Source: Acidobacteriota bacterium
GTDB taxonomy: Bacteria; Acidobacteriota; Blastocatellia; Chloracidobacteriales; JADJPF01
NCBI GenBank assembly: GCA_016213785.1
Contig: JACQZQ010000063.1
Span: 1-64,000, forward strand
DNA: 64,000 nucleotides
Reading direction: 5' to 3'
Shown here: in pieces, positions 26,320 to 36,248 of the stretch
How positions within the stretch are numbered: the first letter of the stretch is position 1
How the letters are laid out: every line of letters begins with the position of its first letter
The notes under the pieces: model-generated
The model's input: the letters and a program-made list of their open reading frames with translations, nothing else
What the model was told of the DNA's origin: nothing
Databases searched by the model: none
Program-made: the position numbers and the translations under genes

Positions 26320-28155
26320 TTATTCAGACTTTATTTCTGTCCAGTAGCGATCATAAGTTTGAATAGCTGAGCCTACATCTTTAATAAATTCACAATTCTT
26401 TAAGCTCTCATCAGAAGGAAAAAGTGCTGGATTATTAAGTATTTCTGGCTTAATAAACTCTTTAGCTGCTTTATTAGGCGTAGAATAAGCCGTTATATTA
26501 GTATTTTCACCTGATATTTGAGGATCTAAAATAAAATTTATAAATAATACTGCTAAATCTGAATTAGGAGCACCTTTTGGAATACAAATATTATCAGTCC
26601 AAATTGTAGCACCTTCTTTTGGAATAAAATAAGCAATATTTGGGTTTTCAGCCATAGCCTTGCCTATTTGACCACTATAACCTTGAACTAAATAAGCATC
26701 GCCAGAAAGAAGTAGTTCAGCAAATGTTGCACTATCATAGACTTTAACTAAAGATTTTTGCTCTTTTAATAAATTAGCTGTTTTAGCAATTTGATTAGAA
26801 TCAGTAACATTAAGCGATAGACCTTGTTTTTTAAGCGCTGCTCCAAAAACCTCGCGTACATCATCTAACAATGCAATACGGTCTTTATATTTTTCATCCC
26901 AAAGCACAGACCAACTATCAAAATTTCCATTAATCTTATCTTTGCGATAACCTATGCCTGTAGTTCCCCAAGTATAAGGTATTGAGTAGCGATTTTCTGG
27001 ATCAAAAGGTAGAGCTAGAAAACGTGTATCTAAATTTGCTAGATTAGGTAAACTATCTCGGTCTATAGGCTGTAATAAATTTTGTTTAATCAGAATACTA
27101 ACCATATAATCACTTGGGACGATTAGATCATAATCTACAAGTCCTGTTTGTAATTTAGCTAGCAAAGCCTCATTTGAATCATATAAATCAACTCTTACTT
27201 TAACATTATAGCGCTCTTCAAATTTCTTTAGCATTTCAGCAGATGCATAATTTGACCAAATATATAAATTAAGCTGTCGAGTTTGATTATTTGTTGTTAC
27301 TCCACCAACTGCAAAAGAGCCAAGTAAAATTGTGACTAAAACAACTATGGCTAAGGCTGATTTAGGAGGCTGTTCTCTTTGAAGCTGATGAGATAAATAA
27401 ACTAAGACTATTGTAACTACAAGTAACACGCTTGAAATAGCGTTAATCTCTGGGGTTACACCAGTTTTAACCATAGAGTAAATTTGTAATGGTAAGGTAG
27501 TAGCATTACTACCAGCAACAAAACTTGTTATTACATAATCATCTAAAGAAATAGTAAAAACCAGTAAAGAGGCTGAAATAATCCCTGGCATAAGTAGAGG
27601 CAAAGTAACTCTAAAAAATGTTTGTAGCTCATTTGCTCCTAAATCCATAGAGGCTTCTTCTAAACTTCTATCCATTCCTACAAGTCTTGCACGCACTACA
27701 AAAACTACATAAGAAACACTAAAAGCTACATGTGCAATTACTATTGAGGAGATGCCTAGCTTAAAACCTATTAGGCCAAAAAAGATTACTGTGGCAAATC
27801 CAATTACTATTTCTGGAATTATTACAGGTAAATAAAAAAGCGTGTCATAAAAAGCTCGTAAGCGTAGCTCATAACGTGTAAGTGCTAGCGCACCTAAAGT
27901 GCCAAGTACAGTAGAAAATATGGTTGAAAGTAGCGCTACAACAAGGCTTACCCTTACTGATTGAATTACTGCTATATCTCGCCAAGCAATTTCATACCAT
28001 TTAAGTGTAAAACCTTGCCAAACAACATTAAGTTTTGATTGGTTAAATGAAAAAATAACTAAAATTACAATAGGAGCATAAAGAAAAAGATAAACAAGTG
28101 CTGAAAAGGCTTTTAGCCCTAAATTCCTTTCTTGATAAGCTTTTTGCTGGCCCAT
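26320..28155 (-). CDS. potCD: PotC-PotD fusion: polyamine ABC permease plus substrate-binding protein
   Basis: 611 residues joining two proteins that are usually separate. Residues ~1-265 are a PotC-type permease with six helices and the EAA loop (MDLGANELQTFFRVTLPLLMPGI). A further hydrophobic helix (~268-288, LAIVVLVTILLGSFAVGG) replaces the signal peptide and tethers the ~320-residue PotD-like binding protein (LNLYIWSNYASAEML, LVPSDYMVSIL, YTWGTTGIGYR, WTDNICIPKGA) outside the membrane. It should import spermidine or putrescine with PotA and PotB. It follows potB directly. Such fusions are known in several phyla. The substrate is inferred from family. Confidence 0.92.
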   Translation of the reverse strand: MGQQKAYQERNLGLKAFSALVYLFLYAPIVILVIFSFNQSKLNVVWQGFTLKWYEIAWRDIAVIQSVRVSLVVALLSTIFSTVLGTLGALALTRYELRLRAFYDTLFYLPVIIPEIVIGFATVIFFGLIGFKLGISSIVIAHVAFSVSYVVFVVRARLVGMDRSLEEASMDLGANELQTFFRVTLPLLMPGIISASLLVFTISLDDYVITSFVAGSNATTLPLQIYSMVKTGVTPEINAISSVLLVVTIVLVYLSHQLQREQPPKSALAIVVLVTILLGSFAVGGVTTNNQTRQLNLYIWSNYASAEMLKKFEERYNVKVRVDLYDSNEALLAKLQTGLVDYDLIVPSDYMVSILIKQNLLQPIDRDSLPNLANLDTRFLALPFDPENRYSIPYTWGTTGIGYRKDKINGNFDSWSVLWDEKYKDRIALLDDVREVFGAALKKQGLSLNVTDSNQIAKTANLLKEQKSLVKVYDSATFAELLLSGDAYLVQGYSGQIGKAMAENPNIAYFIPKEGATIWTDNICIPKGAPNSDLAVLFINFILDPQISGENTNITAYSTPNKAAKEFIKPEILNNPALFPSDESLKNCEFIKDVGSAIQTYDRYWTEIKSE

Positions 28156-28156
28156 T

Positions 28157-29041
28157 TTATTTTTCCTCTACCTTTACTCCTGCTCGCAGTCCTATCCAAA
28201 GCAATATTAATACTAGCGCTGTAAGTAAAAAAGAAAGTGCTGCTCCAAAGGGTTGATTACGTTGTACAAATTGATTTTGAATTAAATTCCCAATCATAAT
28301 TGATTTTGCTCCACCTAAAACATCAGGAGTCACAAAAGCGCCTAATGAAGGGATAAAAACTAAAATAATCCCTGTAATAATCCCTACTTTACTTAAAGGA
28401 ACTGTGACTTTAAGAAAAGTTTTTATTCTGTTTGCTCCAAGATCCATTGCTGCTTCTAAAAGCCTTGTATCTAATTTTTCAAGCGAGGCATAAAGAGGCA
28501 AAATCATAAAAGGTAACTCACCATAAATAAGCCCAATTAATACTGCCCAATCTGTATAAAGCATCTTAAAAGGCGTATCAATTATATGGAGTTTTAAGAG
28601 CAGGCTATTAAGTAGTCCTTCGGTTCTAAGTAGCATCATCCAGGCATAGGTTCTAATTAAAAAGCTTGTCCAAAAAGGAACAACAGCCAAAATTAACAAA
28701 ATGCTTTTCCATTTTTTATCTACTTTTAAGGCAATAAAATAAGCTACTGGATAGCTAACAAGTAAACAAACTATTGTTGTTAGCCCAGCAATCCAAATTG
28801 AACGCCAATAAATCATTAAATATAAAGTATTAAAAGACTGTAAGTAATTCCATAGACCAAAAATATATTCAACTCCGCCATACTCTCCACGACTAGCAAA
28901 ACTATAAAGTAACATTACTGTAATAGGGCAAATAAAAAATAGTCCAAGCCATAATATTACTGGCCCAAGTAAAGTAAGTTTTTGTGCTTTAACCCGTTTA
29001 TAATAAAAGTTTGTAATATGTTCTGTTATTGGGGGTTTCAT
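28157..29041 (-). CDS. potB: Polyamine ABC transporter permease PotB
   Basis: 294 residues with six predicted membrane helices and the EAA loop AAMDLGANRIKTFLKVTVPLS, which contacts the ATPase. It pairs with the permease half of the downstream fusion. The start ATG overlaps the potA stop by one base (TAATG), implying translational coupling, and its stop lies next to the fusion gene start. The N-terminus carries a ~25-residue cytoplasmic extension before the first helix. Confidence 0.93.
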   Translation of the reverse strand: MKPPITEHITNFYYKRVKAQKLTLLGPVILWLGLFFICPITVMLLYSFASRGEYGGVEYIFGLWNYLQSFNTLYLMIYWRSIWIAGLTTIVCLLVSYPVAYFIALKVDKKWKSILLILAVVPFWTSFLIRTYAWMMLLRTEGLLNSLLLKLHIIDTPFKMLYTDWAVLIGLIYGELPFMILPLYASLEKLDTRLLEAAMDLGANRIKTFLKVTVPLSKVGIITGIILVFIPSLGAFVTPDVLGGAKSIMIGNLIQNQFVQRNQPFGAALSFLLTALVLILLWIGLRAGVKVEEK

Positions 29042-30126
29042 TATTTTGCATCCTCGCTAAGAATCACATTACTTTCTTCATCCCAACTTAAGTAAACCTC
29101 TTGATTAACGCTATAGGTGTTACTAGCACTGCGATTTTGCTCATAAACAATAATAGAAGTTAAATCACTAAGTTTAACCCTCCATTGTGTGTTAGTACCA
29201 AAATAAACTTTTTCTTCTATTACACCTTTTACTATTGAATTTTCTGATAAAGTTGAAAGAGTGATTTTTTCTGGACGTATAACAAGTTTAACTTTTGAGC
29301 CTACTTTTAAGTTTTGACTAACTTGACTGGTAGAAAGAGTTAGTTCTTTGCCATCAAGAGATAAAGAAAAAGTCTTTCCAGTTATATTAAGTACTTCTGT
29401 TTCTAGTAAGTTAGACACGCCGATAAAATTAGCCACAAATTCAGTATTTGGCCGCTCATAAATTTCTGTAGCGCTTCCAAGTTGCTCAATTTTGCCTCGA
29501 CTCATTACAGCAATACGATCTGACATAACTAGGGCTTCTTCTTGGTCATGAGTTACAAAAACAAAACTAATACCTAGTTTTTGCTGAAGTTTTTTTAACT
29601 CTACTTGCATTTCTTTACGAAGTTTAAGATCTAAGGCTCCTAAAGGTTCATCTAAAAGCAACACCCTAGGCTCAAGAACTAGGGCGCGTGCAATTGCAAT
29701 TCGTTGTTGTTGACCACCAGATAATTCTTTAGGGTAACGATTCTCAAAACCTTGTAATTGAACCATTTCCAGCACTTTATCGATTTTTTCTTTTATTAGA
29801 GTTTTAGTTAAACCTTTTAATTCAAGACCAAAAGCAATATTACCTGCAACAGTGCGATGAGGAAATAAAGCATACTGTTGAAAGACTGTATGAACATTTC
29901 GCTTATATGGTGGAAGGTAAGTAACGTCCACCCCTCCAAGCATAATTTTACCTGAGGTTGGGTGCTCAAAGCCTGCAATCATACGTAGCAGAGTTGTTTT
30001 ACCACACCCAGAAGGCCCAAGAAGTGTAAGGAACTCTCCAGATCTTATTTGAAGAGAAACATTATTTACCGCATTAGTATTGCCAAAAGTTTTTACAACC
30101 TGGGATAATTCAATATCAAATGTCAT
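29041..30126 (-). CDS. potA: Polyamine ABC transporter ATPase PotA
   Basis: 361 residues. Walker A is GPSGCGKTT (~residues 38-46), the signature LSGGQQQRIAIARAL, Walker B VLLLDEPLGALD, and the H-loop THDQEEAL. The C-terminal ~110 residues form the TOBE regulatory domain found in PotA-type importers. It is the first gene of potA-potB-potCD. The upstream 287 bp separate it from the divergent kinase B gene and must hold both promoters; no operator is obvious. Confidence 0.95.
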   Translation of the reverse strand: MTFDIELSQVVKTFGNTNAVNNVSLQIRSGEFLTLLGPSGCGKTTLLRMIAGFEHPTSGKIMLGGVDVTYLPPYKRNVHTVFQQYALFPHRTVAGNIAFGLELKGLTKTLIKEKIDKVLEMVQLQGFENRYPKELSGGQQQRIAIARALVLEPRVLLLDEPLGALDLKLRKEMQVELKKLQQKLGISFVFVTHDQEEALVMSDRIAVMSRGKIEQLGSATEIYERPNTEFVANFIGVSNLLETEVLNITGKTFSLSLDGKELTLSTSQVSQNLKVGSKVKLVIRPEKITLSTLSENSIVKGVIEEKVYFGTNTQWRVKLSDLTSIIVYEQNRSASNTYSVNQEVYLSWDEESNVILSEDAK

Positions 30127-30343
30127 AAGTTTGTAGAAAATACCTGCGAAAGCCTTTATTAATAAGTAATTCTAGGCTGTTGCTAACAAAAATTAAATTA
30201 AACATTAATAAAAGAAACATAATATAGTGTTTTTTATTGGTTTTAAATGTTTTAAATTTAGAGAGCAAATGTCATGACAATAAGTAAAAAACCTATTACT
30301 ATTACCTAAGCAAAATTGTTATTCTAATATTTGCTACAAACCA

Positions 30344-30366
30344 ACTAAAAAAATCGCATGTTATAA
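30344..30366 (+). promoter_or_regulatory. A tract plus TCGCATGTTATA element upstream of kinase B
   Basis: CTAAAAAAATCGCATGTTATA, with the TCGC at 30354, 60 bp before the upstream ATG at 30414. It is a weaker version of the element upstream of the two paralogous genes and a candidate shared promoter. Confidence 0.3.
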
Positions 30367-30419
30367 CAAGAGTAAAAATTAAACAGTAGCAGAACAAATG
30401 TAGAGCAAAGGATATGGTT

Positions 30420-33400
30420 ATGACCATAGAAAGAGAAAAAATAGTTAAAGAATTATTTGGTCAAGCCTTAGAAAAACCTTTTGCCGCTCAAAAAAGCTTT
30501 CTTTTAGAAGTTTGTAATAATGATAGCGTTTATAGAGAAGTCCTATCACTGCTAAACTCTCACCAAGAAGCACAAACCTTTTTAGAACAACCTGTTGCCA
30601 ACTTAGCAGCCAAACTAATTCAAAAAAACTTACAACCTACAAAAAAAACAACCTTTTTAGAACAACTAATAGGGCAAACTCTTGAGGGTAAATATCTAAT
30701 AGAAAAGCTTTTAGGTTGTGGTGGAATGGGAGCAGTTTATAAAGCTATTCATTTAGGAACCGATCGCCCCGTAGCATTAAAAATAATAACTCCTGAGTTT
30801 ATGAGTAATAATGAATTTGTAGAACGCTTTAAGCGTGAAGCAAAAGCCGCAGGTCAACTATCTCATCCTAATGTAGTTAATGTTACTGATTTTGGTATTA
30901 CTAGCTTAGGAACTAACCAAATAGCTTATTTAGTAATGGAATATCTAAAAGGCATTACTTTAAGTAATCTCTTAGAAGAAAAAGGTAAACTACCTATTAG
31001 TTTTACAATTGAAATAGTAGAACAAGTCTGCTCTGCAATTTTTCAAGCACATAAACAAGGAATAATTCACCGAGACTTAAAGCCTGATAATATTTGGCTT
31101 GAACCTACAGGTTTAGGTAATTACCATGTAAAAGTCTTGGATTTTGGGTTAGCTAAATTTTATAACCCTACTAATCCTATTAATCCTACTATTAATTCTA
31201 TTAATTCTGAGCAAAATAATATAATTAAGTTAAAAACTGTTATTAAAAATAATGCTAAAAATAATATAAATGAACAAGACACAATTAGACTTCTTGGTGG
31301 TTCTACAACTAAAAATCTAAATTCTGATGAAGCAGAAACAAAAATTATTCCAAAACCAAATGACGAAAAACTCCCTAATATTCCTAATATTCCTAACACT
31401 TGTAATACTGTAGATACAGCACTAGAAAAAACCTTAATTAGAGATGATAGCCGCTTAACCCTAGAAACCCAAGTAGGGACAATACTTGGAACACCTCTTT
31501 ATATGTCACCTGAGCAATGTCAAGGTAAAATACTTGATTCTCGCTCCGATATATATAGCTTAGGTATTATCATATATTATATGTTAAATGGCTCACCTCC
31601 TTTTAAGTGTGATTCTCTTTATCAATATATTTATAAACATGCTAAAGAAGCTCCTGCTCCATTAAAACATATCCCAAAAGCTCTATCTAATTTAGTAATG
31701 TCTACACTAGAAAAAGACCCATGTAAACGGCCTGCAAATGCTCAAGCCTTTGCAATTGCCTTACGTACTATTTTAGAAGGTGAAAATACTTTATTAAAAG
31801 AATCTGTAGACTTTTATAAAAATAATTTTCTTAAGATTTTTACTATTTCTTTTGTAATAAACTCATTATTTATGTTCTTTAATGGTATATTAATTACATT
31901 TTTATTTCACACAAAATTTAATTTAGCTCTTGCTACAATTATTGAATCTTTATGGATAATTCTACCTTTGCTTTCTTTGCTAATTGCCACAGAAATAAAC
32001 ACTGCGGCATTTACTTTAGCAATTGAGCAGTCAAGTTATTCTAGTAGTAAGACTATATCTATAAAAAATATTTTTCTTGGTTTAAAACAGGTTTTTCCTA
32101 GACTAATTATCAATTTAATAGCTAGCTATTTATTATCTTTATTAAAAATTTGGAAATTTATTTACCCTTCATTTACTACTTATGTTGAACATTCTTTTTG
32201 CTCATCAATAATAATTTTAGAAAAAAAGAATTTTAAGGAAACATTTAATCGATCAAGACAATTAGTAGCAAATTTTTACTCACTAGCACTCTCACTAAAG
32301 CTACGTAGCTTTTTAGTAAAATTTATGGCTATGATAGTTTTATGTTTAGTATTTTTTCTAGATATAAATTTAGATAATTATTATAGAGAGACAAGCCTAG
32401 TTGAAAAGTTATTTCTATTTATTCCATCTATTTTGTTACTGCCTGGTTTTTTTATAAGCCTAGCTAGCCCAATAGTTGATATAGCAATAGCAAAACTCTA
32501 CTTTAAGGCTAGAGAATCTATAGGTGAGTTAATAAATGATAAGTTTAATTATCAAGAAGATATAAAAATTTCTGAAACAGCTAAATTTAGTTTTATTTAT
32601 AAAGCTATTACAGGCGCAACTTTAATGATATCAATTTTTTTCTTTAATATTTTTTATATTTTAATGGTGCCTCCATTTGTGTCCCCCCCTAAATTAGCCC
32701 GTCCTAAAATTGAAAAAATACCAGACTCTGAAAATGCTTGGGTAGAGTATGATCTTGCAATACAAGATCTTTTAGAAATTCCTACAGTCAGCTTGTTAGC
32801 TACTAATAGTTCTAGAGCAAAATCTCTAGAAACCATAGTTAGTAAAAAAACTTTGGATCTAGCAAAAAATCCTGCAAGTTCTGCTAACCTAGAAGATGTA
32901 GCTAAGGGTTATGTAGAGTTCAATGACGAGCAACTTGCTTATCTTGATAAACATAGAGGTGCAATTGAGCATTTACTAGCTGCAAGCAAACGTCCCTATG
33001 CACAATATAATAATAGCGAAGAAGTTTTAGTAGGTTCTAGTGAACCTAATTTTTTTCAACTTAAAGTTTTAACTAATGTTGCTTGTGCAAAAGCTCAACA
33101 ACTAAATTTACAAGGAAAACATAAAGAAGCCATAGAGTTAGCCTTAGCTGCTTATCGGCTATCGATAGATATTGGAGCAGAACCTTATGCAAGTTTCTTG
33201 GCGCTTTTCACTAGTACAGTTTGTCGTGGTATTGCCACAGCAACTCTATTTAATATACTTAATTCATCTCAAACAGAGGCTCAAACAGATTTAGAAATTG
33301 CCCATCAAATTGCACTACATCAAAATCGTTCAATTAATGCCTATCAGTTTTTAGAATGGGAATTTCAGTCTATCTCTATCATTTTAGAGGATATTACAGT

Positions 33401-34103
33401 AAACCAGCAGTTTGATAAATTGGAACAAATATCTTTAGATAACTATATGGATGAAGATAAAAAGAGTTCTTTTAGACCTAAGACTTGGCTAATACGTACT
33501 TTTCCTGGGCTACGGCTAAGAGTTTATAATAGCTATCTAGTTCAAAAAGATAGCTTATTAGATACTTTTCAGAAAAATGGTCTAGCAACCTGGAACTATC
33601 AAAAAGTAAAACAAATCTGTAAGGAAATTAGCCAGCAATATGTTGGTAATAGCAGTTTATCTAAAGCTATTGTAACGGGTAAACAGATTTTATTCTTTGA
33701 TTTAGATAAAGCTATAGCTCATGAATTAACTAAACCACCACACAACACTTTATCAAATATGATGAGTCTCTATAATACTTACACCCTATCAACAGCTTTA
33801 GAAATATTTGCTATATGCTCTGCTTATAAAAAAACAAATGGGGAGTTCCCTGCTAACTTAGAGCAAGCAATGAAATTTGCTAGGCTTGATATACCTAAAA
33901 ATCTAACTAACAATAAAGCCGTTGGTTATCGCTTAGAGAATGGGGTTCCTGTTATTTGGTTTACAGGCTTAGATGGAAAAGATGATATGGGAAAAAAAGG
34001 CTATTCAAGAAAAGAGACTTTATCAGCATTTATAGCTGATAAAGATATTATTTTTGAGTTTGGAAAAATGCCTCTTTATTTCCCACCACCTAATAATCAA
34101 TAA
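30420..34103 (+). CDS. Receptor-like Ser/Thr kinase B (paralogue of A)
   Basis: The ATG at 30420 (AAAGGA ~9 bp upstream) is preferred over that at 30414; 1227 residues. The plan is the same as kinase A: helical lead segment, kinase domain with Lys121, HRD Asp219, DFG Asp241 and GTPLYMSPEQ at ~357. The activation loop is even longer (~116 residues), low in complexity, with Asn/Thr/Ile/Pro repeats and Thr-centred motifs such as EQDTIRLL, EAETKI and EKTLIR. Then come membrane helices and an extracytoplasmic region with ENAWVEYDLAIQDLLEIP, the Ala-rich helical repeat and the FPANLEQAM to WFTGLDGKDD end. Similarity to A spans the whole protein, so an old duplication is likely. A terminator follows. 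Confidence 0.88.
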   Translation: MTIEREKIVKELFGQALEKPFAAQKSFLLEVCNNDSVYREVLSLLNSHQEAQTFLEQPVANLAAKLIQKNLQPTKKTTFLEQLIGQTLEGKYLIEKLLGCGGMGAVYKAIHLGTDRPVALKIITPEFMSNNEFVERFKREAKAAGQLSHPNVVNVTDFGITSLGTNQIAYLVMEYLKGITLSNLLEEKGKLPISFTIEIVEQVCSAIFQAHKQGIIHRDLKPDNIWLEPTGLGNYHVKVLDFGLAKFYNPTNPINPTINSINSEQNNIIKLKTVIKNNAKNNINEQDTIRLLGGSTTKNLNSDEAETKIIPKPNDEKLPNIPNIPNTCNTVDTALEKTLIRDDSRLTLETQVGTILGTPLYMSPEQCQGKILDSRSDIYSLGIIIYYMLNGSPPFKCDSLYQYIYKHAKEAPAPLKHIPKALSNLVMSTLEKDPCKRPANAQAFAIALRTILEGENTLLKESVDFYKNNFLKIFTISFVINSLFMFFNGILITFLFHTKFNLALATIIESLWIILPLLSLLIATEINTAAFTLAIEQSSYSSSKTISIKNIFLGLKQVFPRLIINLIASYLLSLLKIWKFIYPSFTTYVEHSFCSSIIILEKKNFKETFNRSRQLVANFYSLALSLKLRSFLVKFMAMIVLCLVFFLDINLDNYYRETSLVEKLFLFIPSILLLPGFFISLASPIVDIAIAKLYFKARESIGELINDKFNYQEDIKISETAKFSFIYKAITGATLMISIFFFNIFYILMVPPFVSPPKLARPKIEKIPDSENAWVEYDLAIQDLLEIPTVSLLATNSSRAKSLETIVSKKTLDLAKNPASSANLEDVAKGYVEFNDEQLAYLDKHRGAIEHLLAASKRPYAQYNNSEEVLVGSSEPNFFQLKVLTNVACAKAQQLNLQGKHKEAIELALAAYRLSIDIGAEPYASFLALFTSTVCRGIATATLFNILNSSQTEAQTDLEIAHQIALHQNRSINAYQFLEWEFQSISIILEDITVNQQFDKLEQISLDNYMDEDKKSSFRPKTWLIRTFPGLRLRVYNSYLVQKDSLLDTFQKNGLATWNYQKVKQICKEISQQYVGNSSLSKAIVTGKQILFFDLDKAIAHELTKPPHNTLSNMMSLYNTYTLSTALEIFAICSAYKKTNGEFPANLEQAMKFARLDIPKNLTNNKAVGYRLENGVPVIWFTGLDGKDDMGKKGYSRKETLSAFIADKDIIFEFGKMPLYFPPPNNQ

Positions 34104-34109
34104 GTCCCA

Positions 34110-34143
34110 AACTGCCCTGCCTTTGCAGCCTTTCAGGGCAGTT
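34110..34143 (+). terminator. Hairpin after kinase B
   Basis: A perfect 10-bp stem AACTGCCCTG / CAGGGCAGTT with a 14-base loop, 7 bp after the stop codon, followed by GAGATTTTATT rather than a pure T run. Probable intrinsic terminator. Confidence 0.6.
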
Positions 34144-34259
34144 GAGATTTTATTAAAGGCTCTAAAATTAATATTTTTCTTATAAATGCTTATTAGTATT
34201 TATAAGCTTTTTCCTATTTTACTCAGTTCTAAAAAGGGTAATGCTGCAAAGCCTATTTT

Positions 34260-35255
34260 TTAAGAGGCTGCATGCATTTTATACCAGTCCCTAGCCTTTG
34301 TTTGTACAGCCTTTTGTACTTGCTCCCAAGTTAGATTTGAGGCAGCCAACTCAGCTTTAGACTCTTTACGAACATCTTCGCTAACCCAGGTAATAAATTT
34401 TCCTATGTTTCGCATATCATAAACTTCGTTGCAAGCTTGGGTAAGACCTTGAAATAGACGAGCTTCAGTAACCATAAGTGTTACAAATTCATTTGTATTT
34501 CCAACAACCGAGGCTTCTACTTGAACTGCTGTCTTTGTATTTGCAGTACGGTGTTTCTCACCTTTTGCCTTAAACATTAATTGTGTAAACCCTGTAGGAT
34601 CTCTAGGTATAGTCCCATCTTTTAGGCTAATGGGATAAAAAACCAGCCCTTCTCCAAGACCTGAGATACCAAAGTTTTTTTTCACCCAAGGATCTTCCTG
34701 TTCAACATTTACAACTGAGTCATTAATTATGGGAACTATTGCCTCTAAATCTGACTTGGATGAGTAGTTTAAGGTAAGGTCTATATTTTCCCAAGGAAGC
34801 ACAAAAATATCAGCACTAGTTTCCCCTAATACCAGTTGAATCTCTTCTGGATCGGTTACAATATAGGCATTTTCTGCTTCTCCATATTGAAGAGCAAAGA
34901 CTGCAAAAATTTTATTTTTTATTTTAGAAATTGCTGTCCCACCTTCAACACCTGGCCCACACCATTCCCCAAAAATAGTCAGAGTCTGGGGCAGGGTTCT
35001 AAAGTAGGTTTCTTGTGAGCAAACCCATTTGGCAAACCCTTTAAGGTCAGAGTTTACAGAAAGCATAATGGTACGACTTTGCGCAAAAATTCCATCTGGT
35101 CTTATTTGAACAGCACAATTAGTCCCATGAAGTTTGACTTTTGGTTTGTAATGGATAGTTGGGAAAGGGCGATTATCAAAGTTATGTAAATGTGTGAGTG
35201 TAGTGATTACATTATGAAGTAGTTCAATGCTATTCCAGCTGATGTGTTTAGACAT
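34260..35255 (-). CDS. RNA ligase (Rnl2/DRB0094-like nucleotidyltransferase)
   Basis: Start set at the ATG at 35255, preceded by GGAGG; the longer frame to 35303 lacks such a site. 331 residues. The covalent nucleotidyltransferase motifs appear in order: motif I KLHGTN with the AMP-accepting Lys41, motif III TIFGEWCG, motif IV GEGLVFYP, motif V FKAKGEKH. This fits ATP-dependent RNA ligases of the Rnl2/DRB0094 kind, which seal 3'-OH/5'-phosphate RNA ends; a DNA ligase would carry an OB domain that I do not see. The ~80-residue helical tail is unassigned. It has its own promoter and a hairpin-rich leader. The biological substrate is unknown. Confidence 0.82.
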   Translation of the reverse strand: MSKHISWNSIELLHNVITTLTHLHNFDNRPFPTIHYKPKVKLHGTNCAVQIRPDGIFAQSRTIMLSVNSDLKGFAKWVCSQETYFRTLPQTLTIFGEWCGPGVEGGTAISKIKNKIFAVFALQYGEAENAYIVTDPEEIQLVLGETSADIFVLPWENIDLTLNYSSKSDLEAIVPIINDSVVNVEQEDPWVKKNFGISGLGEGLVFYPISLKDGTIPRDPTGFTQLMFKAKGEKHRTANTKTAVQVEASVVGNTNEFVTLMVTEARLFQGLTQACNEVYDMRNIGKFITWVSEDVRKESKAELAASNLTWEQVQKAVQTKARDWYKMHAAS

Positions 35256-35322
35256 GAGAATATATCCTCCATGTTTATTTACATTCCCTTGGGGAACGTC
35301 CACCAGCGTTTTACGCAGCTTT

Positions 35323-35352
35323 ATTAAACTCTCTTGTTTGCTGTTTTGTCAA
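35323..35352 (-). promoter_or_regulatory. Sigma70-type promoter of the RNA ligase gene
   Basis: On the minus strand TTGACA (35347-35352), an 18-base spacer and TTTAAT (35323-35328). The predicted leader of about 60 bases contains a hairpin ACGTTCCC-CAA-GGGAATGT just before GGAGG and the start codon at 35255. Confidence 0.55.
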
Positions 35353-35407
35353 GACAAAAAATTAAGACCTGCGTAGAAAATTTATAACAACCTATAATGC
35401 AAAGCTC

Positions 35408-35470
35408 AGTGGCGATGGAAATCGGCGAGTCTTGATTAGCCAACTGATGAGACGACAACCCAAGCCCACT
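35408..35470. other. Possible structured RNA between HAD and RNA ligase genes
   Basis: A GC-richer non-coding stretch that folds by eye into a junction. The outer stem is AGTGG (35408-35412) with CCACT (35466-35470). A hairpin CGAT-GGAA-ATCG with a GNRA-type loop follows, then a second hairpin GTCTT / GAGAC (35429-35453). It is either part of the HAD gene's 3' region or a separate small RNA. No known RNA family is matched. Confidence 0.3.
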
Positions 35471-35478
35471 ACAACCTT

Positions 35479-36105
35479 TTAGAGAATCTTTTCAATAATC
35501 TCATCAACACAATAAAACACTTCTGAAGGAGAATGCGTTAGGAGAGTGTCCATTCTAGTGTAACCCCAAGAAACAGCCCCAAAAGGAATGTTTTCAGCTT
35601 TAGCAGAGGTTAAATCCCTAATTTCATCACCAATGTAGATGGCTTTACTTGAATCAATCTTAGATTTTCTCAAAATATTTTTTAATTTAGAGCGTTTTCC
35701 AAACAAAGAAGTACCACATTGATGCTCAAACATAAGACCCATGTTATTAGGGTTTAATACCTTGCAAACATTGTCATAAGAATTACTAGTTATAAGACTT
35801 AATATAATTCCTCTGTTAGATAAAACCTGTAACATATTTTCCACACCTGCAAACAAGGAAATTTCTTCAATTTTTTCAGCCATTTTCCTTCTAAAACCAT
35901 TTGCTACAATAGGTACTTTCCACAGAGGTAAACCTAAATAATTCATCAATTGCATTGCATCATAGCCTCGCAAACTTTCTACTTCTTTCATATCCATTTT
36001 CTTGAACTTATATTCATCTGCTAGCTCATTCACTGTTTTTAGAAAAAAAGGAAAAGAATCTGCTAATGTACCATCAAAATCAAACACTACTAACTTATAT
36101 TTCAT
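35479..36105 (-). CDS. HAD-superfamily phosphatase
   Basis: 208 residues with the HAD motifs: DFDGTLADS (nucleophile Asp and acid/base Asp) at the N-terminus, Thr/Ser in LITSN, a Lys region around RSKLKNIL, and YIGDEIRDL near the end. An alpha-helical cap sits between motifs I and II, as in phosphoglycolate-phosphatase-like (HAD-2) enzymes. The substrate is not evident. It lies upstream of the RNA ligase in the same orientation, but that gene has its own promoter, so a functional link is only a possibility. Confidence 0.85.
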   Translation of the reverse strand: MKYKLVVFDFDGTLADSFPFFLKTVNELADEYKFKKMDMKEVESLRGYDAMQLMNYLGLPLWKVPIVANGFRRKMAEKIEEISLFAGVENMLQVLSNRGIILSLITSNSYDNVCKVLNPNNMGLMFEHQCGTSLFGKRSKLKNILRKSKIDSSKAIYIGDEIRDLTSAKAENIPFGAVSWGYTRMDTLLTHSPSEVFYCVDEIIEKIL

Positions 36106-36248
36106 ATAACCCTACACTTTCAACTTCTCTTTAATTTATACCACTTTAACGGATGCCAAACTACTTTTTAGGCATGTTAGGCTTGACGCTTATTTTTAGA
36201 GACTTAGAAAAAATTTAAAAATTTGCAAAAAATTTGCAAATTTTTTGA

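Noticed and set aside
35405-35470. Hammerhead-like ribozyme: GAAA, GTC and CTGATGA occur in the order of a type II hammerhead.
   Set aside because: The helices do not close: stem III would need a loop under 4 bases and the bases flanking CTGATGA and GAAA do not pair. Kept only as a generic structured region.
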